Part shown: positions 43,257 to 52,048 of the stretch, piece after piece | How the letters are laid out: each line of letters starts with the position of its first letter | How positions within the stretch are numbered: position 1 is the stretch's first letter | Origin: Sphaerotilus montanus | GTDB lineage: Bacteria; Pseudomonadota; Gammaproteobacteria; Burkholderiales; Burkholderiaceae_C | Length of the DNA: 64,000 bases | Assembly: GCF_013410775.1 (NCBI RefSeq) | Contig: NZ_JACCFH010000001.1 | Span: 1,922,001-1,986,000 of the forward strand | Reading direction: 5' to 3' | Position numbers and translations under genes: made by a program | The notes under the pieces: model-generated | Told to the model about the DNA's origin: nothing | Database searches by the model: none | Seen by the model: only the letters and a program-made list of their open reading frames with translations

Positions 43257-44354
43257 ATGACCTCATCGACCTCGCGTTTCCGCATTGCCGTGATGCCCGG
43301 CGACGGCATCGGCCAGGAGGTGATGCCCGAGGGTCTGCGCGTGCTGGAGGCTGCCGCGCAGCGCTTCGGCCTCACGCTCGACACCACGCCGATCGCCTGG
43401 GCGAGCTGCGACTGGTACACGCGCACCGGCGAGATGATGCCCAGCGACTGGAAGCAGCAGCTCGACGGCCATGACGCGATCTATTTCGGCGCGGTCGGCT
43501 GGCCGGCGACGGTGCCGGACCACATCTCGCTGTGGGGCTCGCTGCTGAAGTTCCGCCGCGAGTTCGACCAGTACATCAACCTGCGGCCGGTGCGGCTGTT
43601 CGAGGGCGTGCCGTGCCCGCTGGCGAACCGCAAGCCCGGTGACATCGACTTCTACGTCGTGCGCGAGAACACCGAGGGCGAGTACACCAACATCGGCGGC
43701 GTGATGTGGCCGGGTACCGAGCAGGAAGTGGTGCTGCAGCAGAACGTGTTCTCCCGCCGCGGCGCAGACCGGGTGCTGAAGTACGCCTTCGACCTTGCGC
43801 AGTCGCGCGCGCGCAAGAAGGTGACCGTGGCGACCAAGAGCAACGGCATCGCGGTGAGCATGCCGTGGTGGGACGGCCGCGCCGATGCGATGGCCGCCGC
43901 CTACCCGGAGATCGCGGTGGACAAGCAGCACATCGACATCCTGTGCGCCCGCTTCGTGCTGCAGCCGGACCGGTTCGACGTGGTGGTGGCGTCCAACCTG
44001 TTCGGCGACATCCTGAGCGACCTCGGCCCCGCTTGCACCGGCACGATCGGGCTGGCGCCGTCGGCCAACCTGGATCCGGAGCGGCGCTTCCCCTCGCTGT
44101 TCGAGCCGGTGCATGGCTCGGCGCCGGACATCTTCGGCAAGAACATCGCCAACCCGGTCGCGATGATCTGGTCGGGCGCGCTGATGCTGGATTTCCTGAG
44201 CCACTGCCAAGGGGCTGGCCGCGCCGCGCACGACGCGATCGTGCGCGCCATCGAGGACGTGATCCGCAGCGGCCCGCGCACGCCCGACCTCGGCGGCACG
44301 GCCAGCACGACCGAGATGGGCGAGGCGATCGCGGCGGCGGTGCTGCGGGGTTGA
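43257..44354 (+). CDS. Tartrate dehydrogenase/decarboxylase or D-malate dehydrogenase
   Basis: A 365-residue member of the isocitrate/isopropylmalate dehydrogenase family. RFRIAVMPGDGIGQEVMPEG at the start, the substrate loop FRREFDQYINLRPVRL (about 101-116), YVVRENTEGEY (about 133-143) and SNLFGDILSDLGP (about 247-259) with the metal Asp residues are present. The FDQYINLRPV-type motif and length match TtuC/DmlA, which oxidatively decarboxylate tartrate or D-malate with NAD. It does not belong with leucine genes here, so LeuB is unlikely. Confidence 0.88.
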   Translation: MTSSTSRFRIAVMPGDGIGQEVMPEGLRVLEAAAQRFGLTLDTTPIAWASCDWYTRTGEMMPSDWKQQLDGHDAIYFGAVGWPATVPDHISLWGSLLKFRREFDQYINLRPVRLFEGVPCPLANRKPGDIDFYVVRENTEGEYTNIGGVMWPGTEQEVVLQQNVFSRRGADRVLKYAFDLAQSRARKKVTVATKSNGIAVSMPWWDGRADAMAAAYPEIAVDKQHIDILCARFVLQPDRFDVVVASNLFGDILSDLGPACTGTIGLAPSANLDPERRFPSLFEPVHGSAPDIFGKNIANPVAMIWSGALMLDFLSHCQGAGRAAHDAIVRAIEDVIRSGPRTPDLGGTASTTEMGEAIAAAVLRG

Positions 44355-44382
44355 GGCGTTGCGGGGCTGAAGCCCGTCGCGC

Positions 44383-44724
44383 TCAGGCTTTCCGGAGGAA
44401 ACACGCCTTCAGCATGAAGCTGCCGGCGTCCATCTTGCAGTCCACCTCGTGGTCGCCACCGACGAGGCGGATGCTCTTGACCTTGGTGCCCTGCTTGAGC
44501 GTGATCGACGAGCCCTTGACCTTCAGGTCCTTGATCAGCACGACCGCGTCGCCATCGGCGAGCACCTGGCCATTGGCGTCCTTGACGACGGCATCGGCCT
44601 CGTCCTCGGCACCAGCCGCCTCGGTGGCCGACCACTCGTGGCCGCAGTCGGCGCAGACAAAGTGGTCACCGTCCGGGTAGGTGTTCTCCAGGGTGCATTG
44701 CGGGCAGGCAGGGATGGCGGACAT
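44383..44724 (-). CDS. yjdM: YjdM (PhnA-like) zinc-ribbon protein
   Basis: A 113-residue protein with an N-terminal zinc ribbon (CPQC at 7-10 and CADC at 24-27) and the C-terminal PhnA domain (DADVVVLIKDLKVKGSS-like, GTKVKSIRLV, DCKMDAGSFMLK). The E. coli homologue was once called PhnA, but its role in phosphonate use is not supported. It is divergent from the glpQ operon and shares the upstream region with a Pho-like array. Confidence 0.92.
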   Translation of the reverse strand: MSAIPACPQCTLENTYPDGDHFVCADCGHEWSATEAAGAEDEADAVVKDANGQVLADGDAVVLIKDLKVKGSSITLKQGTKVKSIRLVGGDHEVDCKMDAGSFMLKACFLRKA

Positions 44725-44772
44725 GGGCGCGGTCGGGTGGGTGAAGGAGGGGCGGACTATAGCGACGACCCC

Positions 44773-44812
44773 GCGTCATCCCGCTGACACCGCACCGACA
44801 CAGGCCCGTCAC
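44773..44812 (+). promoter_or_regulatory. Pho-box-like array before glpQ
   Basis: Four plus-strand heptamers with exact 11-bp phasing: GCGTCAT (44773-44779), CTGACAC (44784-44790), CCGACAC (44795-44801) and CCGTCAC (44806-44812). Each is 5-6 of 7 to CTGTCA-Y. The array ends 62 bases before the glpQ start. It is the best-phased of the Pho-like sites in the window. Confidence 0.55.
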
Positions 44813-44874
44813 CGGCGTGGAAGAAGGTAGGCGTTTCTTCACATTCCTTTGCACACCCACCGGGAGCGAGCGCC

Positions 44875-46101
44875 ATGGCCACCTTGTCCAACCGAACGAT
44901 GACGCGCTGGAGCGCCGTGGCACTGGCCTGCGCCGCGCTGCTGGCCGCCTGCGGTGGCGGCGATGACAGCCCCGCCACCACCGGCCCGCTGGCGCTGAAG
45001 ACGCTGGACGGCTCGGCGCCGGTGGTCGTGGCGCACCGTGGCGCGTCCGGCTACCTGCCCGAACACACGCTGGAGGCCTACACGCTGGCGATCGACCTCG
45101 GCGCCGACGTGGTCGAGCCGGACCTGATCGCCACCAAGGACGGCGTGCTCATCGCCCGCCACGACCCCAACCTCGACTACAGCACCAACGTCGCCAGCCG
45201 CCCCGAGTTCGCCGCCCGCAAGAAGACCACGCAGGTCGACGGCGAGACGCAGACCGGCTGGTTCGCCAGCGACTTCACGCTGGCCGAGATCAAGACCCTG
45301 GGCGCCATCACCACCGACGCGGAGCGCGCGACGGTCTACAACGGCGCCTTCAAGGTCGTGACCTTCCAGGAAATCATCGACCTCGTGAAGGCCAAGTCGG
45401 CCGCCAAGGGCCGCACGATCGCCATCTACCCGGAAACCAAGAACCCGACCTACCACCGCGCCCTCGGCCTGCCGCTGGAAGACACGCTGATCGCCCAGCT
45501 CGTGGCGGCCGGCTGGAACAGCAAGACCGCGCCGGTCTACGTGCAGAGCTTCGAGCCGAGCAGCCTGAAGACCCTGCGCAGCAAGGGCCTGAACACGCGC
45601 CTGATCCAGCTGATCGATGCCGACGACGTGGACCTGAAGACCGGCGCGCTGACCTTCGCCGCGCCCTACGACCGCCCGTACGACTGGTTCAAGGCTGGCG
45701 ACACGCGGCTGTTCAGCGCGATGGTCACGCCCGCCGGGCTGGCCGAGATCAAGACCTACGCCGACGGCATCGGCCCGTGGAAGCCCTACATCGTGCCGGT
45801 CAAGGGCACGCTGGACGCGACGGGCGCCGTCAAGGACCTGAACGGCGACGGCAAGGTCAACTGGGCCGACGCCACCACGCAGACCCCGACGACGCTGATC
45901 GCCGACGCGCACAAGGCGGGCCTGTTCGTGCACGCCTACACCTTCCGCAACGAGCAGCGCCGCCTGGCCTACGACTACCGGGGCGATCCGAAGGCCGAGT
46001 ACCTGCAGTTCTACCGGCTCGGCCTGGACGGCCTGTTCTCCGACTTCGCCGACACCGCCATCGCCGCCCGCCGCGATTACCTGACCGAAACGGGACGCTG
46101 A
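44875..46101 (+). CDS. glpQ: Glycerophosphodiester phosphodiesterase lipoprotein (GlpQ-like)
   Basis: A 408-residue GDPD enzyme that releases glycerol-3-phosphate from deacylated phospholipids. The signal peptide has LLAAC with Cys26. TIM-barrel catalytic residues are H54-R55 (AHRGASG), E63, E81, D83 and H96 (ARHDP). Around residue 320-332 there is a DLNGDGKVNWAD loop that looks like a calcium-binding dockerin/EF-hand loop. A Pho-like array is upstream and a 5'-nucleotidase gene follows after 2 bases, so the two likely form a phosphate-scavenging operon. Confidence 0.9.
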   Translation: MATLSNRTMTRWSAVALACAALLAACGGGDDSPATTGPLALKTLDGSAPVVVAHRGASGYLPEHTLEAYTLAIDLGADVVEPDLIATKDGVLIARHDPNLDYSTNVASRPEFAARKKTTQVDGETQTGWFASDFTLAEIKTLGAITTDAERATVYNGAFKVVTFQEIIDLVKAKSAAKGRTIAIYPETKNPTYHRALGLPLEDTLIAQLVAAGWNSKTAPVYVQSFEPSSLKTLRSKGLNTRLIQLIDADDVDLKTGALTFAAPYDRPYDWFKAGDTRLFSAMVTPAGLAEIKTYADGIGPWKPYIVPVKGTLDATGAVKDLNGDGKVNWADATTQTPTTLIADAHKAGLFVHAYTFRNEQRRLAYDYRGDPKAEYLQFYRLGLDGLFSDFADTAIAARRDYLTETGR

Positions 46102-46103
46102 CC

Positions 46104-48053
46104 ATGTCGCAACGCACCCCCCTGTTTGCCCTCACCGCCGTGGCACTGCTGACGATGGCCGCCTGCGGAACCGACGAGCCGCTTGGCACCTCGGCCGCCT
46201 CGACCACGCCGTTCACGGTGAAGATCGTCGGCTTCAACGACTACCACGGCACGCTGCAGTCGCCGGGCACCTTCGGCACCAACACGGCCGTGCCGACCGC
46301 CAGCCGCCCCGCGGTCGGTGGCGCCGACTACCTCGCCGGCCACGTCAAGAAGCTCAAGGCGCAGAACCCGCTCAACGTCGTCGTCGGCGCGGGCGACTTC
46401 ATCGGCGCGTCGCCGCTGATCTCGTCGCTGTTCAACGACGAGCCGGCCATCGAGACGCTCAACCGCATCGGCCTGGAGTTCAACGCGGTCGGCAACCACG
46501 AGTTCGACCACGGCTCGGCCGAGCTGCTGCGCCTGCAGAACGGCGGCTGCAAGGTCGTCGCCGGTGCGGCCGATCCGAACAGCTGCAAGGGCCTGGCCGC
46601 GGGCACGCCGGTCCCGTTCGAGGGCGCGAAGTTCAAGTGGCTGTCGGCCAATGTGCTCGACACCGCCACCGGCAAGCCGCTGCTGCCCGCCTACGGCATC
46701 AAGACCTTCAACGGCGTCAAGATGGCCTTCATCGGCATGACGCTGCAGGCCACGCCCACCATCGTCACGCCGACCGGCGTCGCCGGCCTGAGCTTCAAGG
46801 ACGAGGCGGCGACCGTCAACGCGCTCATCCCCGAGCTGCGCGCGCAGGGCGTCGAGTCCATCGTCGTGCTGGTGCACCAGGGCGGCTTCCAGAGTTCGAC
46901 CAGCCTGTCCGACATCAACGGCTGCGACGGCGACCTCGCCGGCTCGGACATCGCCACCGTCGTCAAGCAGCTCGACAACGCGGTCGACCTCGTCATCAGC
47001 GGCCACACCCACGCCGCCTACAACTGCTCGGCCGGCACGGTCGACGTCACCAGCACCGCCGGCGTCGTGTCCTCCAGGGCGCGCACCACCGGGCTGGCCA
47101 ATGCCACCGGCCGCCGCGTGCCGGTCACCAGCGCCAGCTCGTTCGGCCGCGTGCTGAGCGACATCGACGTGACCATCGACCCGACCACGCGCGACATCAC
47201 CGCCGTCCAGGCCACCAACCGCCTGGTCGACCGCACCGACACGACGGTCACGCCCGACAGCGCCATCCAGGCCATCGTCAAGGCCTACAGCGACCTGATC
47301 TCGCCGCTGGCGAACAAGGTGATCGGCGCGGTCAAGGCCGAGCTGCCGGCCACCGCCGCGGACGCCGCCTGCAACATGCCCGCCGGCGAGCTGATCGCCG
47401 ACGCCCAGCTTGCCGCCACGGCGCCGGCCGGTTTCGGCGATGCGGTGATCGCGTTCATGAACCGCGGCGGCGTGCGCAACCCGGGCTTCACCTTCGCGTC
47501 GAGCACGGCGGGCGAGGGCGATGGCAACGTCACCTACGGCGAAGCCTTCACCACGCAGCCCTTCGGCAACAGCCTCGTCACGCTGACGCTGACGGCGCAG
47601 GACCTGAAGAACGTGCTGGAGCAGCAGTTCGCCGGCTGCCGTGGCCAGGCCGCGGCGGCGACGCGGATCATGGTGCCGTCGAACGGCTTCAAGTACACCT
47701 GGGACGGCGCCAAGGCCTGCGATGCCCGCATCAGCAGCGTCACGCTGACCCGCGGCGGTGCCACCGAGACGATCGTGGACACGGCCGGCACGGTGCTCGC
47801 GCCGACGAAGACCTACCGCGTCACCGTCAACAACTTCATGGCCACCGGCGGCGACGGCTTCACGACCTTCCTGAACGGCAAGCAGGCCCTGGGCGGCGCG
47901 CAGGACATCGACGCGCTGACCGCGTTCATGGCCGGCTACAAGGCACCGGCGGCACCCTACGCCCGCGGCGCCAGCGCGAACGACCTGGGCACGGCCCGCG
48001 TGCTGCGCACGGGCGGCACGTCCTGTCCGACCGGCGCCGCCGTCAATCCGTGA
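46104..48053 (+). CDS. 5'-nucleotidase/2',3'-cyclic phosphodiesterase family lipoprotein
   Basis: A 649-residue exported enzyme. The signal peptide ends in TMAAC (Cys21). The metallophosphoesterase domain (about 35-350) has FNDYHG, GAGDFIGAS, GNHEFDHG and SGHTHAAY metal motifs; the C-terminal 5'-nucleotidase domain (about 380-620) has FMNRGGVRNPG and GNSLVTLTL. It hydrolyses nucleotides outside the inner membrane, giving phosphate and nucleosides. It is between glpQ and a TPR/protease-like gene whose GTG start overlaps its TGA. Confidence 0.92.
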   Translation: MSQRTPLFALTAVALLTMAACGTDEPLGTSAASTTPFTVKIVGFNDYHGTLQSPGTFGTNTAVPTASRPAVGGADYLAGHVKKLKAQNPLNVVVGAGDFIGASPLISSLFNDEPAIETLNRIGLEFNAVGNHEFDHGSAELLRLQNGGCKVVAGAADPNSCKGLAAGTPVPFEGAKFKWLSANVLDTATGKPLLPAYGIKTFNGVKMAFIGMTLQATPTIVTPTGVAGLSFKDEAATVNALIPELRAQGVESIVVLVHQGGFQSSTSLSDINGCDGDLAGSDIATVVKQLDNAVDLVISGHTHAAYNCSAGTVDVTSTAGVVSSRARTTGLANATGRRVPVTSASSFGRVLSDIDVTIDPTTRDITAVQATNRLVDRTDTTVTPDSAIQAIVKAYSDLISPLANKVIGAVKAELPATAADAACNMPAGELIADAQLAATAPAGFGDAVIAFMNRGGVRNPGFTFASSTAGEGDGNVTYGEAFTTQPFGNSLVTLTLTAQDLKNVLEQQFAGCRGQAAAATRIMVPSNGFKYTWDGAKACDARISSVTLTRGGATETIVDTAGTVLAPTKTYRVTVNNFMATGGDGFTTFLNGKQALGGAQDIDALTAFMAGYKAPAAPYARGASANDLGTARVLRTGGTSCPTGAAVNP

Positions 48054-49195
48054 GGCGACTCGCTGGCTGGCTGGCGGGATGGACGCTGGTGCTGGCAGCG
48101 AGCCTGCCCGCGCTGGCGACGCCGGACAGACCTGAACGCGCCGCCTTGCTGGCCGACGGGGAGGCCGCGCTGTCGCAGGGCCGGGTGGACCAGGCCCTGC
48201 GCCACTTCGAACGGGCGGCGTCGATGGCCCACGCCGCCGACACCGAGATGGCGCTGGTCCGCACCTACCTGCAGGCCGGGGACTACCGGCAGGCGACCTC
48301 CTTCAGCGCCCACACCGCCGGGGCGCATCGGCAGGTGGTGGAAGGCGCCGTGCTCTACGCCGGGCTGCTGGCGATCGGTGGACAGCAGGAGGCCGCCAAC
48401 CGCCTGCTCGACGAGGCGGCCGGGCGCTTTTCGTCGGCGCCGATGCTGGCGGCTGCGCGGCGGTGGATCGACGTGCCCGTGGCCGAGCCGGAGCCGGTGC
48501 TGCAGGCCGTGCGGCTGGCGCCCTACGCCAGCGGACCGGCGACGCCGCGGGCCGCGAGGGTCGTGGCCAGCGGCGTGCTGATCGACCAGGGGCGCCACGC
48601 ACTGGTGCCGCTGGAGGGCCTGCAGCCGGCGGCGTCCCTGCAGGTGCGCAATGGCCTGGGGCAGACCGCCGACGCACGCCTGGTGCGGCGTGAACCGGCG
48701 CTCGGCCTGGCGTTGCTGGCGCTGACACCGGCACTGACCAGCCGCAGCCTGCCGCGGGCGCTGGGCGATTCGGCGGTCGAGCAGCCCCTGCCTGCGGCCG
48801 CTGCGCGCGACCCGTTTCCCGGCAGCCCCGGTTACGCCGCCGAGTTCCGGCCAGACCCGCGCGCCCGACCGGCCTGGCCGTGGCTGCGCAGCGGCTTCCA
48901 GGGGGCGGTCGATGCCCGTTCGGGCCAGCGCATGCTGGGCATCGAGATGCCGCCCGGGCCGCGCGGCGGGCCGGTGCTGGACGCCGCGGGGCGGTGGTGC
49001 GGTATCGCCCAGCACCGTGGCGGCGTGGACCGGATGCTGCCGGTGTCCGCGCTGCGCACCGCGTTCGGACCCTGGATCGGTGCACCCGCTGCCGACGCGG
49101 CGCAGCGACCGCAGGCTGCGGTCGATGAGGTCTACGAAGGTGCCCTGCGCATGACGCTGCAAGTCATCGCGGTGCCGAGCGGTGCCCGGCGCTAG
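48050..49195 (+). CDS. Exported TPR and trypsin-like-fold protein of unknown function
   Basis: A 381-residue protein starting at GTG 48050, which overlaps the nucleotidase stop as GTGA. It has a signal peptide (AGWTLVLAASLPALA), a TPR-like helical region (about 30-135: LADGEAALSQGRVDQALRHFERAA), and a C-terminal part that resembles a degenerate S1/trypsin-like domain (SGVLIDQGRHALVPLEGL, then PPGPRGGPVLDAAGRWCGIAQ). The catalytic Ser motif G-D-S-G is replaced by R-G-G-P, so it is probably not an active protease. Function is not known; co-expression with the nucleotidase suggests an envelope role. Confidence 0.7.
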   Translation: MRRLAGWLAGWTLVLAASLPALATPDRPERAALLADGEAALSQGRVDQALRHFERAASMAHAADTEMALVRTYLQAGDYRQATSFSAHTAGAHRQVVEGAVLYAGLLAIGGQQEAANRLLDEAAGRFSSAPMLAAARRWIDVPVAEPEPVLQAVRLAPYASGPATPRAARVVASGVLIDQGRHALVPLEGLQPAASLQVRNGLGQTADARLVRREPALGLALLALTPALTSRSLPRALGDSAVEQPLPAAAARDPFPGSPGYAAEFRPDPRARPAWPWLRSGFQGAVDARSGQRMLGIEMPPGPRGGPVLDAAGRWCGIAQHRGGVDRMLPVSALRTAFGPWIGAPAADAAQRPQAAVDEVYEGALRMTLQVIAVPSGARR

Positions 49196-49515
49196 CCGCC
49201 CCGGCAGCCGCCATCGCCGGTGGTGACGTAGTCGAGCACCAGCACGTCCGCCAGCAGCGGCTGCAACTGCGCGACGAAGGCCTGGTGCGCCGGGTGCGGC
49301 AGGTAGTGGTCGCGCCCGGCCGCGTCGTCGAAGGTCAGCAGGAAGGCGTGGGTGTAGCCCTTCGCCAGCCCTTCCGGGCTGACGTCGGTGCCGCACTCGA
49401 AGGCCCGCACGGTGTCGATCGCCGCGGGCAGCGCCTGGAACGCGGCGGTGATGCCGGCGATGGCGGCCGGCGTGGCGTCCGGCTTGAACTGGAGCAGCAC
49501 GAGGTGGCGCAGCAT
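49192..49515 (-). CDS. Dabb-family (stress-responsive alpha-beta barrel) protein
   Basis: A 107-residue dimeric alpha-beta barrel protein: HLVLLQFKPDATPAAI at the start, FECGTDVSPEGLAKGYTHAFLLTF in the middle and HPAHQAFV for the last helix. Some Dabb proteins act in sugar or aromatic catabolism, others are of unknown role. The ATG at 49515 is part of a DnaA-box sequence. Its stop overlaps the convergent upstream gene by 4 bp. It is the last gene of the leftward sugar module. Confidence 0.85.
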   Translation of the reverse strand: MLRHLVLLQFKPDATPAAIAGITAAFQALPAAIDTVRAFECGTDVSPEGLAKGYTHAFLLTFDDAAGRDHYLPHPAHQAFVAQLQPLLADVLVLDYVTTGDGGCRGG

Positions 49516-49535
49516 GTGGATAAGCCTGTGGATAA
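49515..49535 (-). promoter_or_regulatory. Two perfect DnaA boxes in a 32-base gap
   Basis: On the minus strand TTATCCACA occurs at 49535-49527 and again at 49523-49515, same orientation, 12 bp apart. They occupy the gap between the AGE gene and the Dabb gene, and the second touches the Dabb ATG. Confidence 0.6.
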
Positions 49536-49547
49536 CTTGATTTGTGA

Positions 49548-50765
49548 TCAGGCGCCGAGGCCGCGCAGCACGTCCCAGCAGGCGCCCATCGTGTGGTAAT
49601 CCGTCTTGCCGGCGGGGCTTTTCTCGTCGGAATAGGCGCGGTTGTCGGGCGTGCGGATTCGGTACCAGGCGCCATGGACATGGTCGACCATGTGCGCCCA
49701 GGCGTAGGCCCAGATCCGGTCGTACCACTGCCAGTACGCCTCGTCGCCCGTGCGCACGGCCAGCAGCGCGGCGGCGGCGAAGCTCTCGGCCTGCACCCAG
49801 AAATACTTGTCCGCGTCGCACACCTCGCCGTCCGGCGCGAAGCCGTAGACGAGGCCGCCGTGCGTGTGGTCCCAGCCGTGGTGCATGGCGGTGTCGAAGA
49901 AATGCCGGGCGGTGGGCACGATCCAGTCCGGGCATTCGGCGCCGGGGGTGGCCTTCAAATGCGCTTCGAGCTGCAGCAGCAGCTTGGCCCACTCGGTGAG
50001 GTGGCCGGTCTGGAAGCCCCAGGGGCGGAAGATGTTGGTCTTGTCGTCGCGGTTGTAGTCGGGGTCGACCGACCAGTCGCTGCGGTAGTGTTCCCAGACC
50101 AGCCCGTCGGCGAGCCCCGCCTGCCGCTGCGTGATCGAGGTCGCCAGCGTCAGTGCGCGGTCGAGGTAGCGGCGGTCCTTCGTCGCGTCGAACGCGGCGA
50201 TCATGGCCTCGCAACTGTGCATGTTGGCGTTCTGGCCGCGGTAGGGGCCGACCTGCCAGTCCGGCGTCGCCTCGTCGGCGTAGAGGCCGTGCGCCGGCTC
50301 CCAGAAACGCTGCTCCATCAGCGCGAACGTCGCGTCCAGCCCCGCGCGCGCCTCGTCGATGCCGGCCATCAGCGCGTGGGCGTGCGCCAGCAGCACGAAG
50401 GCGAGGCCGTAGCAGTGGTTCGTGCCGTCCTGCACCGTCGCCACGCGCTGCGCGCCGTCCCAGTCGAGCTGCCAGGCGTAGCCGCCCTGCGGCTGCGCGT
50501 GCGCGTCGTGCAGGAAGCGCAGGCCGTGGCGCGCGGCTTCCTGGTACGCCGGATTGCCGAAGCGCCGGTACGCCATCGCGTGGTTGAAGACGAAGCGCGT
50601 GCTGCTGACGAGGTGGCGGGTGCGCGTGTCGTAGACGGTGCCGTCGTCCTTGAAGAAGTGGAAGAAGCCGCCGGTCGGGTCGAGGCAGCGGCCGTCGTAG
50701 AACGCCAGCGTGTGGCGGATGTGGCCGAGCAGGAAGTCGGGCGTGCGGAAAGCGGGTGTCGTCAT
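49548..50765 (-). CDS. AGE-family sugar epimerase/isomerase
   Basis: A 405-residue (alpha/alpha)6-barrel protein of the N-acylglucosamine 2-epimerase family, which includes mannose isomerase and sulfoquinovose isomerase YihS. Conserved are TRHLVSSTRFVFNHAMAYR (about 48-66), NMHSCEAMIAAFDAT (about 172-186), EHYRSDW, the PWGFQTGHLTEWAKLLL segment (about 240-256) with the catalytic His, and KYFWVQAE(S) with a second His region earlier. It likely isomerises an aldose or ketose intermediate of the sugar module. Identity of the sugar is unknown. Confidence 0.85.
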   Translation of the reverse strand: MTTPAFRTPDFLLGHIRHTLAFYDGRCLDPTGGFFHFFKDDGTVYDTRTRHLVSSTRFVFNHAMAYRRFGNPAYQEAARHGLRFLHDAHAQPQGGYAWQLDWDGAQRVATVQDGTNHCYGLAFVLLAHAHALMAGIDEARAGLDATFALMEQRFWEPAHGLYADEATPDWQVGPYRGQNANMHSCEAMIAAFDATKDRRYLDRALTLATSITQRQAGLADGLVWEHYRSDWSVDPDYNRDDKTNIFRPWGFQTGHLTEWAKLLLQLEAHLKATPGAECPDWIVPTARHFFDTAMHHGWDHTHGGLVYGFAPDGEVCDADKYFWVQAESFAAAALLAVRTGDEAYWQWYDRIWAYAWAHMVDHVHGAWYRIRTPDNRAYSDEKSPAGKTDYHTMGACWDVLRGLGA

Positions 50766-50779
50766 GGTCGGTGCGGTGG

Positions 50780-52024
50780 TCACGGGGTCAGGCCCATCTG
50801 CTGCAGCCCGAGCGGGCTGAGGTCGGCGGGCGTGGCGCGGCCGGGGAAGTCGAGTTCGTAGTCTTCGGGGGCGAAGTCGGGGCTGCTGCGGCCGGCCAGG
50901 AACGCCGCGGCCTGCCGTTCGGCGAAGCGCTGGTTCTTGTCGCACCAGGGCGCCGCGCCGATGTAGATGACGTTGCTGTAGCCGCTGCCGGTGTGCTGGT
51001 TCTCGACGGCGTGGATGATGTCCGAGTGCCACCAGACGGTGTCGCCCGGCTGCACCTCGGGGATCGACACCAGCCCGGCGAGCAGCGCGGGGTGCCACTG
51101 CTCCGACGCGCCCAGCGCGCGGCCGGGTTGCGCGCCGCAGAGATCGCCCTCGGGCACATCGGGCTGCAGCGCCCGCAGCAGCATCCACGGCATCGTGCGC
51201 GCGATCGGCACCAGCTTGAGCGTGCCGTCGCCCGGGCCTTGGCGGGTCAGCGCGGTCCAGCCCTGGAAGGTGCGGAAGGCGGAGCAGACGGCGGGCGAGG
51301 GGATTTCCCGGGTCTGCGTGCGGCCCTCGCCGTCGAAGGGGTTGAAGGCAAACGGGTCGCCCTGCAGCACGTCGCGGTACAGGTGGTGGAAGGTCGGCTC
51401 GCACCAGCGCTCCACCGAGCCGCCATCCGAGTGCGGCGACAGGCCGAGCGTCGAGTCGCCCGCTTCGCGGCGGCGGATGCGGTCGGCGTAGTTGAACTGG
51501 CGGTCGGGGTCGAAGAAGCGCACGCCGTCTTTCTCGAAGGTCCACAGCCGGTTCAGCCACGCGCGGGTGGCGGCCAGGTTCGGGTGCTGGCGGGCCTGCA
51601 TCTGCGGCTTGGACCAGTAGAGGCTGAAGATCTGCGGTCGGCCGGCGGCGAGCGCGCTGAAGTACTTGTCCAGCCCGGCCTTGTCCTTCATCCGCAGCAG
51701 GTAGCCGACCTCGTCGATGTAGCGCACGACCTCGTCGTTCCACTCGGCGATCTGCGCCGGGTCGAACACGCCGCGGATCACCGCGCAGCCGCGGCGGAGG
51801 ATCCGGGCGGTGTCGGCCGGGGAGACGCGGCCGGCGGCGATGTCGGCGTAGGCGATCTCGAGGACGGCGTGGCCGCTCGCCATCTCGCTGCGGATGGCCG
51901 AGACCTCGTCGTTCAGGGCCTCGCTGAGCCGGGCAAAGCGGCCGGCGAGGTCGGGCACCTCGGCGCGCAGCTGGCGCTGGCTGGCGCGTACGGCACCGGG
52001 GACATCGTGCATCCAGGCTTCCAT
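50780..52024 (-). CDS. DUF1479 (YbiU-like) putative Fe(II)/2-oxoglutarate oxygenase
   Basis: A 414-residue DUF1479 protein. A double-stranded beta-helix metal site is suggested by H198-x-D200 in SPHSDGGS and the distal H339 in WHSDIIHAVEN, the H-x-D...H facial triad of 2-oxoglutarate-dependent oxygenases. GCAVIRGVFDPAQI (about 80-92) and FDPDRQFNYADR (about 171-182) are family features. Substrates of DUF1479 proteins are largely unknown. It lies between the Gfo/Idh and AGE genes on the same strand, so it probably acts on the same sugar or sugar acid. Confidence 0.82.
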   Translation of the reverse strand: MEAWMHDVPGAVRASQRQLRAEVPDLAGRFARLSEALNDEVSAIRSEMASGHAVLEIAYADIAAGRVSPADTARILRRGCAVIRGVFDPAQIAEWNDEVVRYIDEVGYLLRMKDKAGLDKYFSALAAGRPQIFSLYWSKPQMQARQHPNLAATRAWLNRLWTFEKDGVRFFDPDRQFNYADRIRRREAGDSTLGLSPHSDGGSVERWCEPTFHHLYRDVLQGDPFAFNPFDGEGRTQTREIPSPAVCSAFRTFQGWTALTRQGPGDGTLKLVPIARTMPWMLLRALQPDVPEGDLCGAQPGRALGASEQWHPALLAGLVSIPEVQPGDTVWWHSDIIHAVENQHTGSGYSNVIYIGAAPWCDKNQRFAERQAAAFLAGRSSPDFAPEDYELDFPGRATPADLSPLGLQQMGLTP

Positions 52025-52048
52025 GATGGGTTCCTTCTGGTTCCGAAG

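Noticed and set aside
43257-44354. LeuB (3-isopropylmalate dehydrogenase)
   Set aside because: The substrate-loop sequence and lack of leucine genes fit the tartrate/D-malate branch better.
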